A program made the position numbers and the translations under genes. From Methanobacteriota archaeon (lineage in GTDB: Archaea; Halobacteriota; Methanosarcinia; Methanosarcinales; Methanosarcinaceae), in assembly GCA_023399215.1 (NCBI GenBank), contig JAEWQJ010000010.1, positions 13,639 through 77,638 on the forward strand: a stretch of 64,000 nt of DNA, in the 5' to 3' direction. The notes below the pieces were generated by a model, which had not been told where the DNA came from, ran no database searches, and worked only from the letters and a program-made list of their open reading frames with translations. This document shows, piece by piece, positions 26,553-35,124 of this stretch (positions are counted from its first letter, which is position 1; every line of letters begins with the position of its first letter).

Positions 26553-26710
26553 AGGCCCCGTCTCAGAATAAACTATGTAGATTTCCAATTGAACGTTTTG
26601 ATTTTCACTATCAAGATAGCCAATCAAAGTTACAATAAATTATAAGTTGCATAGGTTATTTCGTTGCGGGCACTTAAAACAAAAAAGTTTTGGGATAGGT
26701 TTATTCTATT
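26553..26710. mobile_element. Degenerate MITE-like element
   Basis: Near the left end stands GGCCCCGTCTCAGAATAAAC and at the right end TTTTGGGATAGGTTTATTCT; in reverse orientation these share the AGAATAAAC and C(A/G)TCxCA words expected of insertion-sequence ends. The 158 bases between them cannot code. The match is imperfect, so this is tentative. Confidence 0.3.
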
Positions 26711-26908
26711 TTAAAACTAACTGAAGTCATTATTTATTCAAGTTTTACTGAATAAATTTTAATCTGTTATCTATTCCAGAATAAAATCATCTTTTGTTTT
26801 AGTACTATCGGCAAACTCCTAAAGATATTTACAAAAACAGCTCCCCCTTAAGGGACAGGTTTATATATTACTTAAGTCTATTGAAGGTCTCGCTGTGAGA
26901 TGCAATGT

Positions 26909-26986
26909 GCTCCGGTAGTGTAGTCCGGCCAATCATTCCGGCCTTTCGAGCCGAAGACTCGGGTTCGAATCCCGGCCGGAGCACCA
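26909..26986 (+). tRNA. tRNA-Glu (UUC), copy 2
   Basis: Base for base the same as the copy at 24680, including the encoded CCA and the C27-A43 mismatch. It has its own promoter (TTTATATATTA near 26861, about 45 bases upstream). The flanking DNA differs from that of copy 1, so this is a gene-sized duplication. Confidence 0.95.
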
Positions 26987-27196
26987 TATTAAATTTTTCA
27001 TGTCGAACTTATTTTCTATAATGATTTTTCTAGTGATTTATGATTTTTCTTTAACCATTTGTTTTCTTTTAGAACCTTTTTATACTTAAATGTAGAAAAA
27101 TAGATTTTTCAGGCTCTGCTTCCGGCTTGTTAAGTTTCTTAGTTGTTTAACTTCCCCTATTCTGCTTCCTTAACTTTAACTTCCCCAACTGCTTCT

Positions 27197-28120
27197 TTAA
27201 CTCTTTTTCAGGATAAAAGAATGGAATTCTTTTATTTCCCTGATTTTTTCCAGGTTCTGTTCTGCGTCAAGCAGGCCTGCCGTGTTGATGGATTCAAGCG
27301 CAGCCTTTGCAGCAAAGCAAGCTCTTTTCATGCCTCTATCCAGAGCGAGTACCCGGATCATTTCCAGAGACCACGCGATCTGGACAAGTACATTTTTCAT
27401 TCCGTCCTGAGAGACCTCGATGCCCAGGTTTTCAAGTGCCTCAATTACTGCCTTTGCATAGGACTCGTTATTTTCACTTACAGCGGTATTACCCAGATCT
27501 TCAAGAATGACTGCAGCTTCCAGAGTACTGGTTTCTATTGTCTGCTTGGCCGAAGCGATTCCTATTTCCCCAATGTAGCCTATAGCAGCAATCCCGGCCT
27601 TATGAAGGCCTTTTTCTATAGATATCAGTGATACCTGCATGAGGTAAACCTCTGAAAGACTTATCATCGTTTCCATTTTCATCCTTGAAGAGCCCTTTCC
27701 GCAAGTTCCAAGCGATTCGGCTGCACTTCTGGCTGCTGCATCCAGGCCTTTTCCGGCAAACTCCAGGGCAAGGCTCCCGACAATGGATAAAGCCTTTATA
27801 GCAACCGGTTCCCTTTTTTGACTGGCAGCCTCAAGTGCTATGTCTCCAAGAACACGACTTGAAACTGAGCATACCTGCTCCATTTTCATTCCAGCAGATA
27901 CTCTCGCTATGTCCCCTATAGAGATGATCAGCGCTTTTATATCCAGCTCGTTTTCAGCATTTGCATCCAGGTGAATCAACTGGAGCGCGAAGCCCTTGAG
28001 CTTGTCAACAGCTTCTACTGTTCCTTTTTGGTTCCCACTATACGCTTTTTTGAATCCTTCTTCAATAGTTCTGACTTCATCCAGCTCATTTACATCCACA
28101 GGCGAGACACCAGACCCCAC
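27197..28120 (-). CDS. Helical-repeat protein of unknown function
   Basis: A 307-residue, mostly alpha-helical cytosolic protein. Regular Ala-rich helical units of about 35-40 residues can be seen (VAIKALSIVGSLALEFAGKG, then LDAAARSAAESLGTCGKGSS; HKAGIAAIGYIGEIGIASAK; SYAKAVIEALENLGIEVSQD), which resemble HEAT or Armadillo-type repeats. No catalytic motif is seen. The start is a GTG at 28120 after AGGAC with short spacing. It may be a scaffold protein. It stands alone, convergent with the preceding tRNA. Confidence 0.7.
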   Translation of the reverse strand: MGSGVSPVDVNELDEVRTIEEGFKKAYSGNQKGTVEAVDKLKGFALQLIHLDANAENELDIKALIISIGDIARVSAGMKMEQVCSVSSRVLGDIALEAASQKREPVAIKALSIVGSLALEFAGKGLDAAARSAAESLGTCGKGSSRMKMETMISLSEVYLMQVSLISIEKGLHKAGIAAIGYIGEIGIASAKQTIETSTLEAAVILEDLGNTAVSENNESYAKAVIEALENLGIEVSQDGMKNVLVQIAWSLEMIRVLALDRGMKRACFAAKAALESINTAGLLDAEQNLEKIREIKEFHSFILKKS

Positions 28121-28207
28121 AATAGTCCTTGTTAATTCTATTGTTCTTACTCCAGATTAGTTTTCCTATCGGAATCAATCTCCTGCCCTGCCCGTTACAA
28201 TATTACA

Positions 28208-28546
28208 TTAAACCTTGAATTCTGCCCCGATAGATATTATTTTATTCTCACCCTGTGAAAAGAAAAAAGAGCTCCTTGATGTATCGTAAACGTGATGTAT
28301 CATAAGATATTGTTTCCCTGGTTCAGTCAGAGTTATAGGATAGATCAAATCTGGATAGGTCAAATCTTTGTTTTCTAAAAGCAGAAAGTAGCTCTTAAAT
28401 GTCCGAACCATACAGGTGTGAATACGACAGTTACCAGCCAGACAAGTAACACCTGAAATCCTGACCGGTCTCAAAAGTGGGAACATCACACTGTGTATCA
28501 AGACACAAAATACATGGAAAAGAGTTATCCATAAAGCGATACACAT
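28208..28546 (-). CDS. Possible small membrane-anchored or exported protein
   Basis: The frame from the ATG at 28546 encodes 112 residues. The start is hydrophobic (CIALWITLFHVFCVLIHSVM), followed by a region that reads like a beta-rich domain (DLIYPITLTEPGKQYLMIHH, then SRSSFFFSQGENKIISIGAE). AGGT lies nine bases before the ATG. No family is recognised and the AT-rich setting raises the chance that it is spurious. Confidence 0.35.
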   Translation of the reverse strand: MCIALWITLFHVFCVLIHSVMFPLLRPVRISGVTCLAGNCRIHTCMVRTFKSYFLLLENKDLTYPDLIYPITLTEPGKQYLMIHHVYDTSRSSFFFSQGENKIISIGAEFKV

Positions 28547-28902
28547 AATTGATAACCTTGACATTAATCAAAAACTTTCTTGCCTCGCTTTGAGAATATA
28601 AGTATAAAAAATTCGTTGAGTAAAAATCAGTGCAATTACGGAATAAGTGAATTTTGTTAACACTCATACAAACAATATGAACTCTTAAAAGTGACTCATC
28701 AAAGGACTTAAATAGAATAGGACAGTTATTAATTGTTTGAAAGATTTATAAAAGTTCTAATGGGGAAAGCTAAAGAGCTGAACTTCAACAGGGGGAATCG
28801 GGAGAAAAATGAGATTATTTGTACGATTTATGCAAATCAATAAATTGTGCGAAGAATTTAGTCAAAAATAGTTTTAAGTTAAAAATTCAAATTAAGTAAA
28901 AA

Positions 28903-28990
28903 GTTGGTGATTGATTGAGAGCCCTCTTTTGATGACCCTTGGGCTCTCAATCGGTGAAACCCCCTTGAAGAATACTCCCCAATATTCTTC
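28903..28990. ncRNA. Candidate structured RNA, unit 1 (two hairpins)
   Basis: GATTGAGAGCCC pairs with GGGCTCTCAATC (28913-28924 with 28941-28952) over 12 bp. It is followed by GTGAAACCCC and a second hairpin GAAGAATA/TATTCTTC (28967-28990) whose loop is CTCCCCAA. The unit recurs 126 bases later with compensating changes (CCC/GGG becomes CTC/GAG), which supports a conserved stem, not chance. Confidence 0.5.
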
Positions 28991-29030
28991 ATCTAGTTGC
29001 AAGAGAGCCGTGCAGAAATTTAATTGGTTG

Positions 29031-29090
29031 TGGTGATTGATTGAGAGCTCCTTTTGATCCCTGAGCTCTCAATCGATGAAACCCCTAGAG
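29031..29090. ncRNA. Candidate structured RNA, unit 2
   Basis: The same flanks (GGTGATTGATTGAGAGC before, TGAAACCCC after) surround a 12-bp stem GATTGAGAGCTC/GAGCTCTCAATC (29039-29050 with 29063-29074). The loop keeps CTTTTGAT. After the stem an ACTCCCCC word replaces the second hairpin of unit 1. Confidence 0.5.
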
Positions 29091-29518
29091 AAAAACTCCC
29101 CCTACGCTATGCACAAAGGTGCACTATTGCGCTTCTCTTACAACTACATCTTTCTAATGCTAAAATTGTATATATAATAAATTACGTCAAATATTCAATG
29201 GCCCATCGTTTTTGTATCGTCATACACTTTTTAATATGGGAACAAATTAAAATGCTCTTCAAAAATGTAATCAATCTCTAAAATTTGCTAGCTTCTTATT
29301 TTTTAATGGCTTTAAAATTTTAAAGCAAAAGAATTAACGAATTAAAAATCAATTAAAAAATAGAATTCAATTAAAAATAGAATTCAATTAAAAAATAGAA
29401 TCGATCTGAATGGCCGATAAAACAACCTGAGTGGTTAATAATAACTGATTTACTTTTTAACCTATGCTGTCAATAGCTATCAATAGTCATTGCCAATGGC
29501 TGTCAATAGCTACTGTTT

Positions 29519-31174
29519 TTACTCAATTGCTATCTCATCCTGCTTATTAACAAGTTCCACAGCCAGTTCCCTTAGCCTGTATTTTTGAATTTTACCGCTT
29601 GCTGTCAGCGGGAATTCATCTACAATGAATACATGTTTTGGAACCTTATAGCGGGCGACCTTGCTTAAGGCATAATCTCTGATATCAGCTTCTGTAAGGT
29701 CTGCACCTTTTTTGAGAATCACAAAGGCACCTACAATTTCTCCGTATTTTTTGTCAGGGATACCAACAACCTGGACGTCTGTAATTTCGGGCATGGTAAG
29801 CAGGAGTTCCTCAATTTCCCTTGGATAGATGTTTTCCCCTCCCCGGATAATCATATCCTTAATCCTGCCTGTGATCCTGTAATAACCGTTTTCGTCACAG
29901 GTTCCAAGGTCTCCACTGTGAAGCCAACCGTCTTCATCGATAACTTTTTTTGTTTCTTCAGGCATCTTATAGTAGCCTTTCATTATATTATATCCGCGAC
30001 AGCATATCTCTCCTACAGTGTTTAGGGGTACTGGCTCGTTGGTATCGGGGTCAACAACCCTGACCTCTACGCCCGGGAAATGCTTGCCAACAGTTTCGAC
30101 TCTGAGTTCTAGAGGATCGTCTACAGCAGTTTGAGTCATACCAGGGGATGCTTCCGTAAGCCCGTAAACACTGGTAATCTGATAGCAGTGCATATCATTT
30201 ACGACCTTTTTCATGGCTTCCACAGGGCAGGTCGAACCTGCCATAATCCCTGTCCTGAGAGAAGAGAGGTCAAACATATCGAACATGGGATGCGTATATT
30301 CGGCAATAAACATTGTTGGCACGCCGTAGAGAGCCGTACATTTCTCTTTGTGTACTGCAGCAAGTACTAATAGAGGATCAAAAATCTCGAGCATAACAAG
30401 CGTTGCTCTATGAGTCAGAACGGCCATAACTCCTAGTACTATTCCGAAACAGTGGAAAAGTGGTACAGGAAAACAGAGTTTATCTACATAGGTGAACCTC
30501 TGGCGGTCTCCGATAGAAAGCCCATTATTCAGGATATTTTTATGGGTCAGCATGACTCCTTTAGGAAACCCGGTAGTCCCTGATGTATACTGCATATTGA
30601 CAACATCGTCACAGTCGACACTGGCCATAATCTCACGGAACTTGTCATCGGGATAATGGCTGCCAAGAAGCATAAGCTCATTTGTGTTATACATGCCCCG
30701 GTGCTTTTCCTGTCCTACGTAAATTATACTCTTAAGATAGGGAAAGTTTTTGCTTTTCAGTCTCCCTCTTTCAGAGGTTTTGAGCTCAGGGACCAGTTCA
30801 TTAATTATTTCCAGATAATCAACGTCTCTATAGCTATCAATCATAGCCAGAGCTTTCATATCGGACTGTTTTAATACATATTCGACCTCATGGCTCTTGT
30901 AGGCAGTATTCACAGTAACAAGTACTGCTCCTATCTTTGCCGTGGCAAACATGAAGGTAAGCCAATCAGGAACATTTTTTGCCCAGATTCCTACATGATC
31001 CCCTTTTGTTATCCCTATAGCTAGCAGCCCTTTTGCAAGGTTATTGACCCGTTCGTTGAACTGCCCATAAGTAAAACGAAGGTTGCGGTCAGGATAAATT
31101 ATAAACTCGTGGTCAGGATCTATAGCCACTTGTTTTTCAAAGTAATTACCGAGGGACTCTTCTATAAGATGCAT
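29519..31174 (-). CDS. AMP-forming acyl-CoA synthetase
   Basis: A 551-residue member of the ANL superfamily that activates a carboxylic acid as acyl-AMP and transfers it to CoA. The P-loop-like motif MQYTSGTTGFPKGVMLTHKN (~193-212) is present. It is followed by VYGLTEASPG, the GWLHSGDLGTCDENGYY hinge region and ITGRIKDMIIRGGENIYPRE. The catalytic Lys near the C-terminus lies in PLTASGKIQKYRLRE. The layout resembles medium- or long-chain FadD-type enzymes. It is the last gene of a minus-strand run after an XRE-cupin regulator and a thioesterase, which suggests local control by acyl-CoA or fatty acid. The exact acyl chain is unknown. Confidence 0.92.
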   Translation of the reverse strand: MHLIEESLGNYFEKQVAIDPDHEFIIYPDRNLRFTYGQFNERVNNLAKGLLAIGITKGDHVGIWAKNVPDWLTFMFATAKIGAVLVTVNTAYKSHEVEYVLKQSDMKALAMIDSYRDVDYLEIINELVPELKTSERGRLKSKNFPYLKSIIYVGQEKHRGMYNTNELMLLGSHYPDDKFREIMASVDCDDVVNMQYTSGTTGFPKGVMLTHKNILNNGLSIGDRQRFTYVDKLCFPVPLFHCFGIVLGVMAVLTHRATLVMLEIFDPLLVLAAVHKEKCTALYGVPTMFIAEYTHPMFDMFDLSSLRTGIMAGSTCPVEAMKKVVNDMHCYQITSVYGLTEASPGMTQTAVDDPLELRVETVGKHFPGVEVRVVDPDTNEPVPLNTVGEICCRGYNIMKGYYKMPEETKKVIDEDGWLHSGDLGTCDENGYYRITGRIKDMIIRGGENIYPREIEELLLTMPEITDVQVVGIPDKKYGEIVGAFVILKKGADLTEADIRDYALSKVARYKVPKHVFIVDEFPLTASGKIQKYRLRELAVELVNKQDEIAIE

Positions 31175-31282
31175 GGTATTGGCCTCTCTCTTGCACTATT
31201 AATTTTTTGAAGCTGTTGATCTGCGAACAGAAATATCTCATGTGCTCCAAAATTCGGTTTATGGGCAGTCAGTCAAGTAAAT

Positions 31283-31747
31283 TCAAATAGAGCAAGGGGA
31301 ATCTGTATCCGTTTCAGCATTATCCATCGCAGGAAACATATGCGCTGTCAGAATTTCGCGGATTGGATCAGGAAGGGGCATTGCTTTCTGGAGCTTGAAG
31401 TCATAGTAAACCAGCACTGCCTGACCCTTTACCTTGAGCTCGCCTTCCTGCCATGCTTCATGCCCGACAGTAAAGGAACTGTTTCCTATTTTTGCAATGA
31501 AAGTTCTTATCTCCACGTCCGACCTGAAATACATCTGGTGCAGAAAATCAAACTCGGTCCTGACAAGAATCAGGCGCCATACATCAGGGCTAAGATCAAG
31601 GTCCGGTGAAAAAAGCCGGAATACTGAGTTTCTTCCAATTTCGAACCAGACCGGGAGGACGGTGTTATTCACATGTCCAAGCCCGTCTATGTCCCCAAAG
31701 CGCGGACTAACAATTGTACTGAACATTTTTGATTCCTTAACTCTCAA
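31283..31747 (-). CDS. Acyl-CoA thioesterase, 4HBT hot-dog family
   Basis: A 154-residue hot-dog fold protein. The active-site region SPRFGDIDGLGHVNNTVLPV carries the Asp of the D..GHVNN signature typical of YbgC/4-hydroxybenzoyl-CoA thioesterases, with IRTFIAKIGNSSFTVGHEAW and AVLVYYDFKLQKAMPLPDPI as the later strands. It hydrolyses acyl-CoA to acid and CoA. It sits between the XRE-cupin regulator gene (84 bases away) and the acyl-CoA synthetase gene (109 bases away), all on the same strand; synthetase and thioesterase together could set the cell's acyl-CoA level. Confidence 0.88.
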   Translation of the reverse strand: MRVKESKMFSTIVSPRFGDIDGLGHVNNTVLPVWFEIGRNSVFRLFSPDLDLSPDVWRLILVRTEFDFLHQMYFRSDVEIRTFIAKIGNSSFTVGHEAWQEGELKVKGQAVLVYYDFKLQKAMPLPDPIREILTAHMFPAMDNAETDTDSPCSI

Positions 31748-31830
31748 GTACTTGTGTTTTAATATCTCAATATGGAGTTTCCAGCCAGTTATAATTAAGT
31801 GCTTACTTTCTCTTCTTCCTGACTGCGACT

Positions 31831-32409
31831 TTACAGAGGAGCATAGACTACAGCTAGAATTTTTGCGTCCTCTTTCCCTGCTGCATGAACGTCATGCGGG
31901 ATAATAGAGTCATAATAAATGCTGTCTCCGGCGTTTAGCCTATGGACGTCCTTTCCGTAGAATATCTCGATTTCCCCCGAAAGAATATAAATGAACTCCT
32001 CTCCTTCGTGAGAAGAGAGCTGGTGGCTTTCCTCGGGAGACGGATGAATATCAATAATGAAAGGTTCCATGTTGCGGTCTGCTTTATCGGAGGCAAGGGA
32101 ATAAAACTCAAGAGCACTCTTCCTGGGTTTCTCAGTCTTCCCCGAAAAACGGACTACATTTTCTGACAGCCCCGCCCTGACAATTACAGGTCCACTCTGG
32201 GGCATATCATCCAGAAAAGTACCGAGGCGGACGCCTAAAGCCCGGGCAATTTTTAAAAGAGGTGTTAAGGAGGGAACCAGAGCCCCATTTTCTAGCTGCT
32301 GGATTAACTCCTCGCTGCTCTGACTGGCTTCAGCCAATTCTTCAATGGTCATTTCCCGGGCTTCTCTAAGCTGGCGTATCTTACTACCAACACGGTTCTC
32401 CTCTGACAT
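31831..32409 (-). CDS. XRE helix-turn-helix / cupin transcriptional regulator
   Basis: A 192-residue regulator. Residues 8-60 form a Cro/C1-type helix-turn-helix (IRQLREAREMTIEELAEASQ, then SSEELIQQLENGALVPSLTP). The C-terminal half is a cupin sensor (SSHEGEEFIYILSGEIEIFY, then LNAGDSIYYDSIIPHDVHAA) with His and Glu in metal-binding positions (HEGEE, H in PHDVH). Proteins of this layout sense small molecules and control adjacent catabolic genes. The ATG at 32409 has GAGGATAG upstream; a GTG at 32424 would add five residues. It leads the thioesterase/acyl-CoA synthetase run. Confidence 0.9.
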   Translation of the reverse strand: MSEENRVGSKIRQLREAREMTIEELAEASQSSEELIQQLENGALVPSLTPLLKIARALGVRLGTFLDDMPQSGPVIVRAGLSENVVRFSGKTEKPRKSALEFYSLASDKADRNMEPFIIDIHPSPEESHQLSSHEGEEFIYILSGEIEIFYGKDVHRLNAGDSIYYDSIIPHDVHAAGKEDAKILAVVYAPL

Positions 32410-32685
32410 AATTACTATCCTCACGACTATTTTAAGGTAGCAGACCTGGCAAAAATATAAACCAGAGTCCTGTTAATTGCGTAGAAGGCTTATCTCTTTT
32501 GTATCCATCTATTATAAAAAATATACGTTTATTTTTGCTTTAAATATCACATGGAATCTGGATATATGGAATAAAGACAATAAAACAGATAGAGGCAAGA
32601 CAGTGAAACAGGTAAAGTAAATAAAAACATGGATGGTAAAATAAGGAGTTAAGGGTTTAACCAATCCGAAAGTTGAATTGAACCC

Positions 32686-33783
32686 TTACTCAAACTGAAA
32701 ATTGCAACTTATGCCATCAGGATCAAAACAGAGGTTGCATGATACACACCTTGCTTTTTTAACCTTCCCTGATTTGAATTTCAGAACAATGTCAGGTTCG
32801 CTGATAAATGCCCTGCTCATTGAAATCAGGTCTGCATATCCGTTTTCAAGCAGATCATTAATAACCGAAAGCGATCTAATGCCGCCAACAAGAATAACTG
32901 GAATGTTTACTGCACTTTTTATTGCTTTAGAGCAATCCCTGAAATATGCTTCTTTTGCAGGAGTATTGATTGCAGTCCTTATAGTTACCCCACCAGCCTC
33001 ACTGATTCCTCCGCTTACCTCAATTGCGCAGACTCCAGCCTTTTCCAGAAGCTTTGCAATTTCTACAGCCTGGAAAATGTCAAGTCCCAGTTCAGCCTTT
33101 GAACAACAGGGTTGGAAGCCATCGGTAGCATTCATTTTGACCAGAATGGGAAAAGAATCTCCAGCCTCTTCTTTTATGCGCCTGACAATTTCCGTGACTA
33201 TCCTTGTCCGGTTTTCTACCGAGCCTCCCCAGCGGTCGGTCCGCCTGTTTGTATAGGGAGAAATGAAATTACTTAAAAGAAAGCCGTGGGCACAGTGAAG
33301 CTGCACTCCGTCAAAACCTGCTTTTTTTGCCCTGATAGCTGCCTTTGTAAAAGCTTCGATTACTTCCAGGATTTCCTGTTCAGTCATTTCTCTTGGCACA
33401 ACTGCCGAATGGCTGTCTTTTACTTCCGAAGGAGCCATAGGGACAGGATATTCGTCCGAAATGCTTGCCTGCCGCCCTCCATGAACGATCTGAAGCACGA
33501 TTTTGCTTTTGTACCTGTGCACTCTTTCGGTTATCTTCCGGTAGGGTTCAATAAAACGATCATCATAGATGCCCTGCTGGTAGATATCGCTCTGCCCGCC
33601 CGGAAGAACATAGGAATAGCCGGTTATGATCAGCCCGACCTCATTTTTTGCAAGCTCTTCATAAAGGTCTCCGAGCCGGGAAGTGGGCGTTCCGTCTTCT
33701 TCAGCCAGAAATTCGTGAGTTGCGGACCTTACAAATCGGTTCTGAAGTTCCAGGTTGCAGATAGTGATAGGGTCAAAAATCAT
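32686..33783 (-). CDS. Old Yellow Enzyme family NADH:flavin oxidoreductase
   Basis: A 365-residue FMN TIM-barrel protein. Family motifs include IVLQIVHGGRQAS, the substrate-binding GFDGVQLHCAHGFLLSNFIS, PYTNRRTDRWGGSVENRTRI, and VILVGGIRSLSVINDLLENG with LISMSRAFISEPD for FMN phosphate binding. The barrel is followed by a C-terminal CVSCNLCFDPDGISC. This resembles the iron-sulfur motif of 2,4-dienoyl-CoA reductases but with shorter spacing (C-x2-C-x2-C-x8-C) and no third domain. It probably reduces an enone or dienoyl substrate with electrons from a partner. It lies 276 bases upstream of the acyl-CoA run on the same strand, which may be more than coincidence. Confidence 0.88.
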   Translation of the reverse strand: MIFDPITICNLELQNRFVRSATHEFLAEEDGTPTSRLGDLYEELAKNEVGLIITGYSYVLPGGQSDIYQQGIYDDRFIEPYRKITERVHRYKSKIVLQIVHGGRQASISDEYPVPMAPSEVKDSHSAVVPREMTEQEILEVIEAFTKAAIRAKKAGFDGVQLHCAHGFLLSNFISPYTNRRTDRWGGSVENRTRIVTEIVRRIKEEAGDSFPILVKMNATDGFQPCCSKAELGLDIFQAVEIAKLLEKAGVCAIEVSGGISEAGGVTIRTAINTPAKEAYFRDCSKAIKSAVNIPVILVGGIRSLSVINDLLENGYADLISMSRAFISEPDIVLKFKSGKVKKARCVSCNLCFDPDGISCNFQFE

Positions 33784-33909
33784 GAGGAAAAATAGGATAA
33801 GGGAAGGTAAATAATTATCTCGATCCTTGAATAAAGGAAATCTTGCATTAGGAGTAAAGTTCTTTTCAACTGCAGCAAGAAAAGAAAAAGAAAAAGAAAA
33901 AAAATTTAC

Positions 33910-34884
33910 TCAGGAAATTTCACTTACGAATTCAATAGGGTTATCCGGATCGTCACGGATATTGAGATAAATTTTTTCTGAACCACCTAAATTAGCAGCG
34001 TAACTTGCCGTTACTCTTTGTTCAAAAGTAAATTTATTATCTAAAATAATTTTATACCTGTAGTATCCCGGTTCGACAGTTATTTCAGGCGAAGAGATTT
34101 CATCCTCAGGATTCATTGTGTAGTTTTCTTTGAATACAGATTTATTATAGAAATCAAAAAGCTCGATATGGATTTCATGGCTCTTCTTATCATTATTTTT
34201 CAGGGAAAATTCTAATGGATCTAACGAATGATGTTTCTTAATTTCTTCCTCTCCTCCTTCATTATAATACTTCCACAGAAGATGGACAATTTTCCCATCA
34301 TACTTCTCGTCAGTTGAAGCAATCCCATATGATTGATTGAAAAAATCCACATTGATACAACCGTCAATTGACTCGTCTTTTACTGTGAAAAAAACACTAC
34401 TTTGCGGTTTTCCGGCAATGTATCCCATATAAGAATTTACATTTGGCTTTTGAATCTCTCTTTCTTGAAGTTTAAGTTCATAGTCCTCTCCCATGAGGTC
34501 CAGGTTTACAGTTCCGTTCGAGGCTAATTCCCTGAACTTCGCAGGGTTCACTATTACAGTTTCAAAGCTATCACATGATTCAGGAGCCTTAATTGAATTC
34601 CTGTCAAATTTTATTTCTTTAAATATATCGTTCTCATCAGTTTCCGACAAATTCTTCTCTGAATTTTCACTAACAGAGGTTTCCCTGATTTTGTCGATAT
34701 CTGCTGTTGCTATTTTAAAACCGCCCCAATCTATAGGAGCCTCAAGAAAACTGCTATTATTCTCTATTTTTAGAATCAGATTTTTATTATCAGAAATGAC
34801 CTCGCTGTTTGAACCAGAAGGAACCGAAAAAATTACAATTCCCAACAAGATTAGAGCTGCAGTAATTATAATTATAATACGCAT
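33910..34884 (-). CDS. Exported protein, paralogue 1
   Basis: A 324-residue protein with an N-terminal signal or anchor (MRIIIIITAALILLGIVIFS). The mature part has two halves: one with VIVNPAKFRELASNGTVNLD, LMGEDYELKLQEREI and a YMGYIAGKPQSSVFFTVKDE strand set, and a C-terminal beta-sandwich-like part (ELFDFYNKSVFKENYTMNPE; YYRYKIILDNKFTFEQRVTA). The first half resembles the propeptide-like N-terminal domain of some archaeal exported metalloproteases, but no protease follows. GAGGA precedes the start. It is clearly related to the next gene (35125-35949). The function is unknown. Confidence 0.8.
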   Translation of the reverse strand: MRIIIIITAALILLGIVIFSVPSGSNSEVISDNKNLILKIENNSSFLEAPIDWGGFKIATADIDKIRETSVSENSEKNLSETDENDIFKEIKFDRNSIKAPESCDSFETVIVNPAKFRELASNGTVNLDLMGEDYELKLQEREIQKPNVNSYMGYIAGKPQSSVFFTVKDESIDGCINVDFFNQSYGIASTDEKYDGKIVHLLWKYYNEGGEEEIKKHHSLDPLEFSLKNNDKKSHEIHIELFDFYNKSVFKENYTMNPEDEISSPEITVEPGYYRYKIILDNKFTFEQRVTASYAANLGGSEKIYLNIRDDPDNPIEFVSEIS

Positions 34885-35062
34885 AACTTTTCCTCAAAAA
34901 GTAAATAGTATTACGAGATATATCAAACTTAGTCTATAAAATATAAAAATAACTTAAATCTTAACTTCATGATCTATATAATAAAAAACTTAAAAAATGA
35001 TTAATACTTTAGCTTATATAACGTAATATATATATAAAGAGAATATGCAGCTTTATTTTTAT

Positions 35063-35108
35063 AGCTTCATATTACCCTTTATACGAGCTTCATATTACCC
35101 TTTATACG
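35063..35108. repeat. Perfect 23-bp tandem duplication
   Basis: A 23-base unit (AGCTTCATATTACCCTTTAT then ACG) occurs twice back to back, between the two related exported-protein genes. Confidence 0.85.
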
Positions 35109-35124
35109 AGTTACAAAAATTTAC

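Larger units (their letters stand above)
28565..29518. other. Long intergenic region with twin hairpins
   Basis: About 950 bases with no convincing protein gene. A TATA-like TTTATAAA at about 28745 precedes GGGGAAAG-type words, and two related hairpin units follow (28903-28990 and 29031-29090). The right end is a run of AATTAAAAAATAGAATTC-like repeats (29340-29400) and short CAATAGC repeats (29470-29515). Confidence 0.5.

Noticed and set aside
28903..29090. A two-repeat CRISPR array
   Set aside because: The repeated part is an imperfect hairpin unit with differing stems, the interval between units is 126 bases, and no cas gene lies in the window.
29054..29281. A 75-codon frame overlapping hairpin unit 2
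   Set aside because: It starts inside the stem-loop, has no ribosome binding site and no recognisable features.
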